NCBI GenBank assembly: GCA_002633115.1
Contig: NWBJ01000111.1
Coordinates: 1-50,367, forward strand
Source: Muribaculaceae bacterium Zag1
GTDB taxonomy: Bacteria > Bacteroidota > Bacteroidia > Bacteroidales > Muribaculaceae
DNA length: 50,367 nucleotides
Direction of reading: 5' to 3'
Of this stretch, positions 32,540 through 41,661 are shown one piece after another. The position numbers were made by a program, and so were the translations under genes. The notes under the pieces are model-generated. The model was not told the origin of the DNA and did not search any database. It worked only from the letters and a program-made list of their open reading frames with translations. Numbering within the stretch: position 1 is the stretch's first letter; the number at the start of each line of letters is the position of its first letter.

Positions 32540-32782
32540 TTATTTGCCGAAGAGGCCACCGAGGAGCTCGCTGGCTTTGCCCTTGATTTCGTCGGCGAGA
32601 CTTTCTTGCACGCCGTCGCCGTCGAGGTCGCCCACCAGGCCTTTATCCTTGAGATGGCTGATGATGTCGGTGAGGTGGAGGTTGCTGAGGTCCATGCCCT
32701 TGAGGCTCTCCGTCACCTTGCTGATGTCGAGGCCATTGCCGAATTTACTCTGCAATTGGCTGATAATTTCGCTAATTTCCAT
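32540..32782 (-). CDS. Small conserved-looking protein with a DxDGDG segment
   Basis: An 80-residue protein starting MEISEIISQLQSKFGNGLDI (ATG at 32782; a longer frame to 32815 exists but has no better start). It has three amphipathic helices and an acidic stretch VGDLDGDGVQES near residues 51-62 that resembles an EF-hand or dockerin calcium loop, although position 12 of the loop is not acidic. The tail GKASELLGGLFGK is glycine-rich and hydrophobic. It is followed by a good terminator. Function unknown; family not recognised. Confidence 0.65.
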   Translation of the reverse strand: MEISEIISQLQSKFGNGLDISKVTESLKGMDLSNLHLTDIISHLKDKGLVGDLDGDGVQESLADEIKGKASELLGGLFGK

Positions 32783-32871
32783 AGTAGATGCGTTTAAAGG
32801 TTTAAGATCGGACAAAAGTCCTTTATTCTCAACACTACTTTCGGCTCAATAGTTCAACTTACATTCGGCAT

Positions 32872-33348
32872 CTAATCCTCCAGTTGGCTGCCGGCGAAGC
32901 CGAAGTCTTGGAGGGATTTTTCGCGGGAGAATTGGTAGTAGCATATTTCGCCCGATGTGCATACCTCATCGCGATTGTTGATGAGTTCGGCGTGGATAAA
33001 GATGTAGCTGCGCTTCTCGCTTGAGAATGTGGCTTTGACTTTCAGAGGTCCATCTGTGAGCATGATGGGTTTATGATATTTCACCTCCAGCTTGACGGTC
33101 ATGCCGGCGGTCTTGCGGAATACGTTTATCCACCATTCAGCGGCTTCGTCAAGAATCAGCGACTGGATGCCTCCATGCAGCACATTCACCCAGCCTTGGT
33201 AGTTATGGCCAGGGTTCCACTCTCCCCACAAGGTCTCATCATCACCGGCATAAAATTGCATGTGCAATCCTATGGGATTGTCGGGCGAACATCCTATGCA
33301 ATTATACCCAGGCTTCCCAAGCCAGGGATTTATCACTCGTTTATACAT
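32872..33348 (-). CDS. PaaI-family hotdog thioesterase
   Basis: The 158-residue hotdog-fold protein has the family motif HGGIQSLILDEAAEWW (His near residue 58, Asp/Glu near 66-67), where the acidic residue on the central helix is catalytic in PaaI-type acyl-CoA thioesterases. The N-terminus carries a Cys pair (CIGCSPDNPIGLHM) as is common in these Bacteroidetes members. Substrate unknown. It overlaps the nitroreductase stop by 8 bp, so both are on one transcript. Confidence 0.88.
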   Translation of the reverse strand: MYKRVINPWLGKPGYNCIGCSPDNPIGLHMQFYAGDDETLWGEWNPGHNYQGWVNVLHGGIQSLILDEAAEWWINVFRKTAGMTVKLEVKYHKPIMLTDGPLKVKATFSSEKRSYIFIHAELINNRDEVCTSGEICYYQFSREKSLQDFGFAGSQLED

Positions 33349-33856
33349 ACCTTACGTAGTCGGCTTTGCGGGGTTTGGGCTCTGGGTCGGGGGCTGCGGG
33401 ATAACCGATGGCTACGTGGCCGATGCCCTCGTAGTCACCTGTGATGCCCCACTGCTTGAGGAGTTCTTTTCCACGGGGAGAGTCAAACACCTGCTTGGCG
33501 CGGTGGATCCAGCAACTGCTGAGGCCCACGGCGTGGGCTGCGTTCATAAGATTACCCATCACCAGGCAACCGTCTTGCATCCAAGTCGGGGCTGATTTGT
33601 CGGCGAGCACCACGATAATGCACGGGGCTCCATAGAATGGGTCTTGGTCCCAGCCGAGAATTTCGCGGTTCATCTCTGAGAGCTCGTCGCGCGTAGTCTT
33701 GTCTTCAACTACTACGATAAGCGGCGATTGGGTGCCCATGCCAGTTGGGGCATACGTGCCAGCAGTTGTGACTTTGTCGAGCAGTTCGCGCTCGGGCATT
33801 TCTGGCTTATAGGCGCGAATGCTGCGCCGTGTCTCTAAAGCTTGTATTGCTTCCAT
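33341..33856 (-). CDS. Nitroreductase-family FMN oxidoreductase
   Basis: The 171-residue protein starts with the flavin-binding stretch ETRRSIRAYKPEMPERELLD (residues 8-27), followed by GTYAPTGMGTQSPLIVVV and the C-terminal VGLSSCWIHRAKQVF and GHVAIGYPA. This is a minimal, homodimeric NfsA/FRase-like enzyme that reduces nitro or quinone compounds with NAD(P)H. It is the first gene of a two-gene operon with the thioesterase and has a near-consensus promoter in the divergent gap to the GH97 gene. Confidence 0.92.
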   Translation of the reverse strand: MEAIQALETRRSIRAYKPEMPERELLDKVTTAGTYAPTGMGTQSPLIVVVEDKTTRDELSEMNREILGWDQDPFYGAPCIIVVLADKSAPTWMQDGCLVMGNLMNAAHAVGLSSCWIHRAKQVFDSPRGKELLKQWGITGDYEGIGHVAIGYPAAPDPEPKPRKADYVRYV

Positions 33857-33945
33857 AGGGGTATTATTCTTTGATTAGGTATTTGTCGAGCACTCCTTGC
33901 TCATGCTATCTGGATTTTCTATTTTCATAATACCTATTTTTACGG

Positions 33946-33977
33946 CAAATTTAGTGGATTTATGTTGATTTTCCAAA
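33946..33977 (-). promoter_or_regulatory. Promoter for the nitroreductase-thioesterase operon
   Basis: On the minus strand TTTG (33977-33974), a 20-nt spacer and TAAATTTG (33953-33946). The surrounding AATCCACTAAATTTGC is identical to the core of the promoter at 43511-43558. Confidence 0.65.
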
Positions 33978-34006
33978 TTGGGAGGTGTGAAATGAGTAAA
34001 AAGTTG

Positions 34007-34014
34007 TAACTTTG
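34007..34014 (+). promoter_or_regulatory. -7 box for the GH97 gene
   Basis: TAACTTTG lies 23 nt upstream of the ATG at 34038. It is divergent from, and close to, the nitroreductase promoter. No convincing -33 is present. Confidence 0.45.
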
Positions 34015-34037
34015 CGGAAGTTTAATTGCATTTTGCC

Positions 34038-36017
34038 ATGAAAAGGATTGGATTGATATTGATTGGAGCTGCGGCTGGAGCAATGTGGGCTGCAGCACAG
34101 ACTTACGAGGTTGTATCGCCCAATGGGGAGATACGCTTGGCGATTGACAATGCCCAAGAAGGGCTCAGCTATACTGTGGAATATAAAGGGAAGACAGCGA
34201 TTGCACCATCACCTATGGGCTTTGAGTTGAAAGGCGAGGATCCGATGCAAGGAGGATTCAAAGTGATGGGGGAACCCAAAGCAGAGAGCGCGGTTGAGGC
34301 TTGGACGCCCGTGGTGCGCAACAAGCATGAGAGCTGCGAAGTGGCTTACACAGGCATTGCTATCCCATTGATGGAAACCGAGGGCCAACATCGCCGCATG
34401 GATGTCGAGGCGCGAGTGATGGACGATGGCGTAGCTCTGCGTTATCGCCTATACGGGGTGCCTACTCTTGGCAATCGCGAAATCACACGCGAGCTTACCG
34501 CATACCGAGTGCCGAGTGAGGCGAGCCTATGGATACCCGATTTCTATTTCGAACAAGATGGCAAAAGCTACAAGTCGTCACAAGAGGGTGTATTCCACAA
34601 AACTCCTGTGATAGAAATCTCGCAAGATGCGCATGCCGGCATCCCCGGCTTGATAGAGGCTGCCCCTGACCTCTATCTGGCCATAATGGAGGCAAACATC
34701 GACAATTATCCTGGCCTTTATTTAGGCCGGAGCTCCGAGGCTGAGGATGGATTTCAACAACTTGACACCAAACTGGCACCTATTTGGGGTGAGGAAGAGA
34801 CAGGAACCAAGGCCAGATTTTCTCAAGAGATAACAACGCCGTGGAGAGTTGTGATGGTGGGCGATAACCCTGGCAAATTCATAGAGAGTGAAATCCTGCA
34901 TTCTCTGAATCCTGATTGCGCCATAACTGATACCTCGTGGATTAAGCCCGGAATGTGCGCTTGGGACCATTGGTGGAGCGGAGAAGTAAAGATGGAGCAA
35001 GACGTAATAAAGGAGTACATTGACCTCGCTGCCAGCGAAGGGTGGCCATATATGCTCATTGACTGGACTTGGTACGGGCCCTATTGCACCCCCGAGGCCG
35101 ACATCACCCAACCAGCACCTCAATTGAACATGCCAGAAATCATCTCATACGCCAACAATCGAGGGGTAGATATCTGGTTGTGGCTGAGATGTGAAGATGC
35201 AAACCACAACGACCAATATCGCCGTGCTTTCCCGATGTATCACAAATGGGGAGTTAAAGGCGTGAAGATTGACTTTATGGATCGTGACGACCAAGATATG
35301 GTCAATTGGTATCGCCGCATAATCCAGGCCACAGCCGACAACCAGCTGATGCTTGATTTTCATGGCGCTTACAAGCCTGACGGAATTGACCGCACCTATC
35401 CCCATCTGCTAACCCGCGAGGGAGTGCTTGGAGCAGAATACTACAAATTCTCTGACCGCGTGACACCGGAGCACAATGTGATGCTCGCCTATACTCGCCT
35501 ATTGGCAGGGCCGATGGATTACACTCCAGGTGGATTCCTCAATGTCACAGCTCAGGAATTTAAACAACAGTCGCCAACCTTGGTGTCAAATACCAGAGCA
35601 GCCGAGTTGGCTAAGTTTGTGGTGTATGAGAGCCCCTTCACAGTATTCTGCGACCATCCCCAGCATGTGTATGGCCAGATAGGCGAGGACTTTGTGAGCC
35701 AAGTGCCAACGGAGTGGGACGATATCCGTTTTATAGGAGGTACCCCAGAGAGTTATGTGGTGATAGCCAAACGGACAGGTGACCTTTGGTATGTAGGAGC
35801 CATCAACAATAGCGATCAGCGCGAGGCACTGCTTGACCTCTCATTCCTGCCTCAAGGCAAATATCAGATTGAATATTGGCGCGATGGCAAGAAAGCAAAC
35901 AAGATTGCTACCGACTGTGACCATTCTACCATGAGCCTCACCATCGACAAGGAATCAACCCATAAGGTGAAGATGGCCCAAGCCGGAGGCTATGCCGCAA
36001 TAATTTCCCCGATGTGA
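34038..36017 (+). CDS. Glycoside hydrolase family 97, retaining (alpha-galactosidase-like) type
   Basis: The 659-residue secreted enzyme (signal peptide to about residue 20) has the GH97 N-terminal beta-sandwich (VVSPNGEIRLAIDN, ESCEVAYTGIAIPLMETEGQ, RYRLYG), the TIM barrel (MCAWDHWWSGE, MLIDWTWYGPY, GVDIWLWLR) and a C-terminal beta domain. Asp412 in GVKIDFMD and Glu467 in REGVLGAEYY occupy the places that I recall as nucleophile (Asp415) and acid/base (Glu470) in the retaining alpha-galactosidase BtGH97b, whereas the inverting SusB type lacks that Asp. So alpha-galactoside or a related alpha-linked sugar is more likely than starch. The ATG at 34038 gives a proper leader. No SusC/D genes are nearby. 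Confidence 0.88.
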   Translation: MKRIGLILIGAAAGAMWAAAQTYEVVSPNGEIRLAIDNAQEGLSYTVEYKGKTAIAPSPMGFELKGEDPMQGGFKVMGEPKAESAVEAWTPVVRNKHESCEVAYTGIAIPLMETEGQHRRMDVEARVMDDGVALRYRLYGVPTLGNREITRELTAYRVPSEASLWIPDFYFEQDGKSYKSSQEGVFHKTPVIEISQDAHAGIPGLIEAAPDLYLAIMEANIDNYPGLYLGRSSEAEDGFQQLDTKLAPIWGEEETGTKARFSQEITTPWRVVMVGDNPGKFIESEILHSLNPDCAITDTSWIKPGMCAWDHWWSGEVKMEQDVIKEYIDLAASEGWPYMLIDWTWYGPYCTPEADITQPAPQLNMPEIISYANNRGVDIWLWLRCEDANHNDQYRRAFPMYHKWGVKGVKIDFMDRDDQDMVNWYRRIIQATADNQLMLDFHGAYKPDGIDRTYPHLLTREGVLGAEYYKFSDRVTPEHNVMLAYTRLLAGPMDYTPGGFLNVTAQEFKQQSPTLVSNTRAAELAKFVVYESPFTVFCDHPQHVYGQIGEDFVSQVPTEWDDIRFIGGTPESYVVIAKRTGDLWYVGAINNSDQREALLDLSFLPQGKYQIEYWRDGKKANKIATDCDHSTMSLTIDKESTHKVKMAQAGGYAAIISPM

Positions 36018-36132
36018 CGGCACTGAGAATCGGTAGATACTAAGAATTATTTGGGGGCTGTGAGCAGGATTTTGATTTTACGCGTTAAATTAAGGAGGCT
36101 TAACTGATTTCACGGCCCCGTTTATAGCAACC

Positions 36133-36759
36133 ATGATTAAGAACATACTATTTGACATGGGAGGAGTTGTTTTCCTCCAAGATACTGACGAGGCTTTCCG
36201 CAGGTTTCGGGAGGCCGGGCTTGACCCTGAGCAATATATGGGGGCATTTGGGCAGAGGGATTTCTTTCTCGACGTAGAGTCGGGCAAAATCGGCACCAAC
36301 GAATTTTGCCTGCGCATGGCCCAAGCTCTCGACCGCGAGAAGGTGAGTTGGCATGAGGCGCAGCAATGCTGGCTCGGATTTGTAAAGGGGGTGCCCACTG
36401 ACCGCTTGCATGAATTAGAGAAGCTCAAGGAGCGCTATACCCTGGGGCTGTTGAGCAATACCAATCCGTTTATCATGGCTTTCACCAACTCGCCAGATTT
36501 CAGCGAGGATGGCAAACCGATTTCTGATTATTTCCACTATCTGTTTCTGAGCTATGAGATGGGGGTGTGCAAGCCAAGTCCAGAGATATTTGAGCGTGCC
36601 ATAGAGATAGGCGGTATGGAGCCAGAGGAGACACTGTTTGTCGACGATAGCCCCACCAATATCGAGGCAGCCAAGCGCTTGGGCTTTGCCACTCTGTATG
36701 TGCCCACCAATGAGCCATGGGCGCCGCTGCTCGAAGAGTACTTGCAAAATAATCAATAA
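36133..36759 (+). CDS. HAD-superfamily phosphatase (subfamily IA, YihX-like)
   Basis: The 208-residue protein has HAD motif I as FDMGGV (Asp8; the second Asp is replaced by Gly, as in the YihX group with DLGNV), motif II around LLSNTN (near 106-111), motif III Lys in CKPSPEIF and motif IV FVDDSPTNI. YihX of E. coli is an alpha-glucose-1-phosphate phosphatase, and the neighbouring GH97 and GH13 genes make a sugar phosphate a plausible substrate, but specificity cannot be read from the sequence. The GH13 gene follows after 38 bp. Confidence 0.88.
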   Translation: MIKNILFDMGGVVFLQDTDEAFRRFREAGLDPEQYMGAFGQRDFFLDVESGKIGTNEFCLRMAQALDREKVSWHEAQQCWLGFVKGVPTDRLHELEKLKERYTLGLLSNTNPFIMAFTNSPDFSEDGKPISDYFHYLFLSYEMGVCKPSPEIFERAIEIGGMEPEETLFVDDSPTNIEAAKRLGFATLYVPTNEPWAPLLEEYLQNNQ

Positions 36760-36797
36760 GAATAAATGCCATTAGAAACAACTGAAACCATTTAGAC

Positions 36798-39554
36798 ATG
36801 AAACATCTGTACCTACTCATGACGATGCTCATCTCGATGGGCTGGGGAGCCTACGCCCAGCAGATAGTGAAATCGTCGCCCTCCCCGCTGCAAGAAAACA
36901 GCGAAAACGTGGTGATAACCTTCTATGCCGACCAAGGCAACAAAGGCCTGATGGGCCTTACGGCCTCGACTCCAATCTATGCCCACACCGGCGTGATTAC
37001 CAACCTCAGCAACGGCGGCTGGGCTTATGCTCCCAGTTGGCTCGACAATAGCGAGAAATACAAGCTCGAATATGTCGATACCAACACCTGGACTCTCAAC
37101 ATCGGCGATATCCGCACCTATTACGGCATCACCAATGAAGACGAGATAGTAGAGCAACTCGCCTTCGTGTTCCGCACTGCCAATGGCTCTAAGGAGGGTA
37201 AGACCGCAACGGGTGGAGACATCTTCCTCGATGTGCTGCCGGCTGGCTTCCAGCTCGAATTCAAGTCAAACAGCTCGATGGTGCTCAGCAGTCAGACAGC
37301 CACTGTCACCTTTACTGCTACTACCACCGCCAAGGCCGACATCAAGATTTACATCGATGATACCACCTCTACGCCTATTGCGTCGGCAAAAAGCGCTACT
37401 TCGCTTGAGAAAGTCTACACCTTCTCAGAAGGCGATGATTGCAATGTGATAGCAGTGGCCACCAACGGCATCGACACTGCAGAGCAAACCATTGCCATCT
37501 GCTATCCTGGCAATTCTCAGCAAAAGGATTATCCTGGCGGGGTGCCCCAGATGGGAGCAGTGGCTGATGCAAGCGGAAATGTGACATTCTGTATCGCCGC
37601 TCCCAATAAGACAAACGCCATGATTATCCCATCGTGGGACAATTACGCGCCCAAGAGTCACAATGTGATGTACTATACCGATGTCAATGGCATCCGCTAT
37701 TTCTGGATTACCGTTGAAGATCTCGACCCAGACACTGAGTATCCTTATTATTACCTAATAGATGAGGAGACAGCAGTGGGCGATCCTTATGCTCGTTTAG
37801 TGCTGGATCCATACAGCGACAAATGGTTGAGCGATGGCACTTATCCGGGACTGATTTCTTATCCCTCAGAGGTGACCAACAATGCTATGCTCGCCGTGTA
37901 TAAGGGCACTCGCGATGATTATGACTGGCAAGTTAAGGATTTCCAGGGCGTTGACCAGACCGAGTTGGTCATCTATGAACTGTTGGTGCGCGACTTCACC
38001 GGCACCGAGGGCGCAGCCGATGGCAATGGGACCTTGGCTCAGGCTATGGAAAAACTCGACTATCTTGAGAATTTGGGAATTAACGCAATCGAACTGATGC
38101 CTATCCAGGAATTCAATGGCAACAATTCTTGGGGTTACAATACCAATTTCTATTTCGCTCCTGACAAGGCTTATGGTTCGCCCGACCAGTATCGCCAATT
38201 CATTGACGAGTGCCATAGCCGTGGCATCGCTGTGATTCTTGACGTTGTTTTCAACCAGAGCGATGGCTTGCATCCATGGTATCAATTGTACAGCTCGGGC
38301 GGCAATCCATTCTACAATGCCTCAGCTCCTCACGCCTACAGCGTGCTCAACGACTGGAATCAGGACAATCTGCTGGTGCAACAACAATGGACCGATATGA
38401 TTACCTACTGGATGACTGCATACAAGGTCGACGGTTTTCGCTTTGACCTCGTCAAGGGCCTTGGTGATAACGAGAGTTATGGAGGCAATGCATCGGAGGC
38501 AAATACCAACAAATACAACTCGAGCCGTATCGAGCGTATGAAGCGATTGACCGAAGTGATTCGCGGCATCAAGTCGTGGGGATATTCGATTAATGAGAAT
38601 CTCGCCTATGCTCAAGAGGAAAATGAGATGGCAGCCAATGGCCAACTCAACTGGGCAAATGTGAATGACGCCTCATGTCAATTCGCAATGGGATACAGCG
38701 ACAATTCTAATTGCAACCGCTTCTATGCTCCGCAGGATAGCCGCACATGGGGTTCGACTGTCAGCTATGCCGAGAGCCATGATGAGCAGCGCATGGGTTA
38801 CAAGCAGGATGAATGGGGCGTAAGCTCGGTCAAGGGCAACCTTGCCAATTCAATGCGTAGGCTCGGCAGCGTGGCTGCTCAGATGCTGCTGTGCCCAGGA
38901 GCGCACATGATTTGGCAATTTGGCGAATTGGGCAATGCAACCAATACTAAGAATAATGATGGCAGCAACAACACTGATCCCAAGCCCGTGTACTGGAGCT
39001 ATTATGATGTGCCTGATCGGCGCGGCCTGTATGACAATTACAAGGAGCTGATCAATATACGCAGGTCTAACCCTGACCTGTTTGCCGAGACGGCTAATTT
39101 CACCATCAATTGCGCTCAAGCCAATTGGTCGAACGGTCGCACCATCTATGCGTCGACTGATGAGAAGGAGCTGATTTGCGTAATCAATCCGGATGTGTCG
39201 ACCAAGACTTTCTCGGGCATTACCTTCAAGCAGAGCGATAACGCGGCTTATCGTTCGCTCTCGTCGAGCTATGATGTCGATTATTCGTTTGATGCCTCGG
39301 CTGGCACTGTCACCCTGACTGCTGGCAGCTATGTGGTGCTTGTTAATGATGCCGTTGGGGCTGTCAACTCTGTAATCTCTGATTCATCGGCTGCTCGCGC
39401 TATTGGCGGCAATGGCGAGATTGTCATCAAAGGCCAGTATCAGCGCGTTGAAGTGTACAGCATCACCGGCCAGAAGATGCCTTCGCTCCGCGTAGCCCCG
39501 GGCCTCTACATCGTCACCATCGATGGCTCAGCTCAAAAGGTCCTCGTCAAATAA
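36798..39554 (+). CDS. Secreted GH13 alpha-amylase/pullulanase-like enzyme with T9SS-like tail
   Basis: The 918-residue protein has a signal peptide (to about YAQ, residue 21), an N-terminal starch-binding-like beta domain (VVITFYADQGNKGLMG), a second Ig-like domain (150-235), a CBM48-like segment and a GH13 barrel. Catalytic residues are Asp550 (GFRFDLVKG), Glu600 (SINENLA) and Asp662 (ESHDEQR); region I is ILDVVFNQ. The last 80 residues end with VEVYSITGQKM...GLYIVTIDGSAQKVLVK, close to type IX secretion sorting tails, so the enzyme is probably exported to the surface. It degrades alpha-glucan. It ends at a strong terminator. Confidence 0.92.
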   Translation: MKHLYLLMTMLISMGWGAYAQQIVKSSPSPLQENSENVVITFYADQGNKGLMGLTASTPIYAHTGVITNLSNGGWAYAPSWLDNSEKYKLEYVDTNTWTLNIGDIRTYYGITNEDEIVEQLAFVFRTANGSKEGKTATGGDIFLDVLPAGFQLEFKSNSSMVLSSQTATVTFTATTTAKADIKIYIDDTTSTPIASAKSATSLEKVYTFSEGDDCNVIAVATNGIDTAEQTIAICYPGNSQQKDYPGGVPQMGAVADASGNVTFCIAAPNKTNAMIIPSWDNYAPKSHNVMYYTDVNGIRYFWITVEDLDPDTEYPYYYLIDEETAVGDPYARLVLDPYSDKWLSDGTYPGLISYPSEVTNNAMLAVYKGTRDDYDWQVKDFQGVDQTELVIYELLVRDFTGTEGAADGNGTLAQAMEKLDYLENLGINAIELMPIQEFNGNNSWGYNTNFYFAPDKAYGSPDQYRQFIDECHSRGIAVILDVVFNQSDGLHPWYQLYSSGGNPFYNASAPHAYSVLNDWNQDNLLVQQQWTDMITYWMTAYKVDGFRFDLVKGLGDNESYGGNASEANTNKYNSSRIERMKRLTEVIRGIKSWGYSINENLAYAQEENEMAANGQLNWANVNDASCQFAMGYSDNSNCNRFYAPQDSRTWGSTVSYAESHDEQRMGYKQDEWGVSSVKGNLANSMRRLGSVAAQMLLCPGAHMIWQFGELGNATNTKNNDGSNNTDPKPVYWSYYDVPDRRGLYDNYKELINIRRSNPDLFAETANFTINCAQANWSNGRTIYASTDEKELICVINPDVSTKTFSGITFKQSDNAAYRSLSSSYDVDYSFDASAGTVTLTAGSYVVLVNDAVGAVNSVISDSSAARAIGGNGEIVIKGQYQRVEVYSITGQKMPSLRVAPGLYIVTIDGSAQKVLVK

Positions 39555-39578
39555 ACCGACCTTTGTATAAAACCACAG

Positions 39579-39626
39579 ATTCCCGCAGATTTTCACCGAT
39601 TAATCTGCGGGAATTTTATTATTTTT
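39579..39626 (+). terminator. Rho-independent terminator after the GH13 gene
   Basis: ATTCCCGCAGATT (39579-39591) pairs with AATCTGCGGGAAT (39602-39614) and is followed by TTTATTATTTTT. Confidence 0.9.
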
Positions 39627-39630
39627 GTGG

Positions 39631-39666
39631 TTGACTAAAAGCGTGCGATTGCACGCTTTTAGTCAA
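39631..39666. repeat. 36-nt palindrome, left copy
   Basis: TTGACTAAAAGCGTGC, a GATT loop, and the exact 16-nt reverse complement. A second copy with two changes lies at 41658-41693 in the same orientation. No T tract follows. Confidence 0.9.
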
Positions 39667-39709
39667 TCTGAAGAATATGAGAAATAAAAATCTACCTATT
39701 TTTTAAGAG

Positions 39710-39757
39710 ATTTTGTTGGATGAAAGGATAAAATTCACTAAATTCGCACTCAGAAGA
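39710..39757 (+). promoter_or_regulatory. Repeated promoter segment, copy A
   Basis: TTG at 39716-39718, 20-nt spacer and TAAATTCG (39739-39746) fit the -33/-7 pattern. The whole 48-nt segment matches 43511-43558 at 45 positions. The AAA-ATPase ATG is 22 nt further on. Confidence 0.7.
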
Positions 39758-39778
39758 AATTAGACTAAACAAACCATT

Positions 39779-41332
39779 ATGGCTCAGCATCGCCAATACC
39801 CCATAGGAATACAGACCTTCTCTGAAATCATAGAGGGAGGGTATGTGTATGTCGACAAAACGGAGAACCTGTATAATCTCGTCAAATATGGATCGAAATA
39901 TACATTCCTAAGTCGACCGCGCAGATTCGGCAAGAGCCTTATGGCCAGTACTCTCAAGGCTTATTTTGAGGGCCGTAAGGAATTATTCAAAGGGTTAGCC
40001 ATCGAAAAATTAGAGAAGAACTGGATCCAGCATCCAGTGATATTGTTGAGTCTTGCTGGTATCAAGACTGACAAAGAAGAAACCCTAAGAGAATATCTGC
40101 ATTCTCGTCTCGACCGCCTTTACAGAGAATTTGGGTACCAATGCAATGCCAAAGGCTTAGGAGTAAGATTCGAGAACCTTATTCACCACTGCTATGAATC
40201 CACAGGAGAAAAAGTGGTAGTCATAATTGATGAGTATGACAAACCAGTGCTCAATGTTGTGCATGATGATTATCAGCGAGATGTCATGCGTGGCGTAATG
40301 AGTGAGCTCTACGCTCCGCTTAAGGATTGCGACCCAGTGTTGCGGTTTGTTTTCATTACTGGCATCACCAAGTTCTCGCAAATGAGTATCTTCAGTGAGC
40401 TCAACAATCTGGATAATATCAGCCTCTTTGACCAATATGCGTCAATTTGTGGCATTACCCTTGAGGAGATGATGGCGCAGATGTACACAGATATCCAAGA
40501 ATTGGCTGCTGAGCAATCCTTGACTGATGAAGAAACCCTCAAGAGACTGCGGTTTGAGTATGATGGCTATGGATTCAGCGAACACTCGCCGGAGATTTTC
40601 AATCCCTATAGTCTAATCTGTTGCTTTGATAAGAAGAAATTTGATGCTTTCTGGTTCGCAAGCGCTACGCCTTCCTACCTCATCAAAATGCTCAAGAAAT
40701 TCAAAGTAAAGCCCTCTAACATAGGAAGATGCTACGCTACGGCAGCGCAGTTTGATACCCCCACAGAAAGCATGACCAATATTGTGCCCCTGCTTTACCA
40801 AAGTGGTTATCTCACCATCAAGGGCTATGACCCCATATTGAATCGCTACATCCTCGACATCCCCAACCACGAGGTGCGCATTAGCCTCTTTGGTTCCCTC
40901 CTCCCCAACTATATCCAGGATACTTTAGCCACTGAGAGTGCTCTGGCAGAAATGGTTCTAAGCATCTACCAAGGAGATATAAGGAAAGGACTTGACGGCC
41001 TAAGAACCTTCTTTAAAGAAATCCCTTACTGCCGAGATACCAAATATGAAGGTCATTGGCAACAGATGCTGTATGTAGTATTCTCATTGCTTGGAGCATG
41101 GGCGGATGTGGAAGTCCATACACGAGATGGGAGAGTTGACCTAGCCATGATTCTGGCTAATAAACTCTATCTAATAGAAATTAAGATAGATGGCACACCA
41201 GAGGAGGCCATGACCCAAATCGACCAAAAGAAGTATTCAGAGCGCTTTCAACGCACCGACCTACCCATCATCAAAATTGGAATCAATTTTAATACTTCCA
41301 ATCAACAAATGGACTATCTGATTAAGAAATAA
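39779..41332 (+). CDS. AAA-ATPase-like / PD-(D/E)XK nuclease-like protein
   Basis: The 517-residue protein has the PF09820-type AAA domain: YVDKTENLYNLV, a Walker A variant SRPRRFGKS (residues 45-53) and Walker B VVVIIDEYDKPV (Asp151, Glu152). The C-terminal part is a PDDEXK_9 domain with ADVEVHTRDGRVDLAMI and LYLIEIKIDG giving the D...ExK core. Such genes are present in many copies in Bacteroidales genomes and are thought to be mobile; their role is unclear. Here it has its own promoter, a hairpin after the stop and a palindrome on each side. GC is lower than in the housekeeping genes. Confidence 0.9.
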   Translation: MAQHRQYPIGIQTFSEIIEGGYVYVDKTENLYNLVKYGSKYTFLSRPRRFGKSLMASTLKAYFEGRKELFKGLAIEKLEKNWIQHPVILLSLAGIKTDKEETLREYLHSRLDRLYREFGYQCNAKGLGVRFENLIHHCYESTGEKVVVIIDEYDKPVLNVVHDDYQRDVMRGVMSELYAPLKDCDPVLRFVFITGITKFSQMSIFSELNNLDNISLFDQYASICGITLEEMMAQMYTDIQELAAEQSLTDEETLKRLRFEYDGYGFSEHSPEIFNPYSLICCFDKKKFDAFWFASATPSYLIKMLKKFKVKPSNIGRCYATAAQFDTPTESMTNIVPLLYQSGYLTIKGYDPILNRYILDIPNHEVRISLFGSLLPNYIQDTLATESALAEMVLSIYQGDIRKGLDGLRTFFKEIPYCRDTKYEGHWQQMLYVVFSLLGAWADVEVHTRDGRVDLAMILANKLYLIEIKIDGTPEEAMTQIDQKKYSERFQRTDLPIIKIGINFNTSNQQMDYLIKK

Positions 41333-41335
41333 CAA

Positions 41336-41379
41336 AAAATGTCGTAAAGTTAAGGTATACCTTGTCTTTACGACATTTT
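41336..41379 (+). terminator. Hairpin terminator after the AAA-ATPase gene, also a dispersed repeat
   Basis: AAAATGTCGTAAAG (41336-41349) pairs with CTTTACGACATTTT (41366-41379); the centre AAGGTATACCTT is itself palindromic. The left half recurs at the right edge of the window (50350-50367). Confidence 0.75.
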
Positions 41380-41405
41380 CATCTGGAAGTTAAGGGATAA
41401 AGTGC

Positions 41406-41661
41406 TAAATTTGTATATTATCGGATAGTCCAATGCCTCTTATGTCGATTCTGAAAATCTCTTACGCCTGAATGCATTTACTATTTGATTAGGGAACTGC
41501 GCAATGACCCAAGCCTTACTATTTACTTCTGCCACTTCGCCATCATACGTGGACGCTCCTATATCCTCCAAGTTTTCGACAATTGCCTCGGCTCTTATCC
41601 CCATCAATACCAAAACCCCCAATACCTTAAAGACCGCCTCTACCAAATGGAAGCAGATTGA
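41406..41661 (+). pseudogene. Gene remnant between AAA-ATPase and palindrome
   Basis: A -7 box TAAATTTG (41406-41413) is followed by a plus-strand frame open from 41455 to the stop at 41659-41661 with a protein-like composition (IYYLIRELRNDPSLTIYF, NPQYLKDRLYQMEAD) but no in-frame ATG at its head; a short ATG frame just upstream (MSILKISYA) ends early. This fits a truncated or frameshifted gene. The opposite strand also holds a 68-codon ATG frame (41646-41440) of less typical composition, so the strand is uncertain. Family not recognised. Confidence 0.3.

Noticed and set aside
39631-39666. Palindrome as a second terminator for the GH13 gene
   Set aside because: No T tract follows and a nearly identical copy lies 2 kb away, so a dispersed-repeat reading is better.
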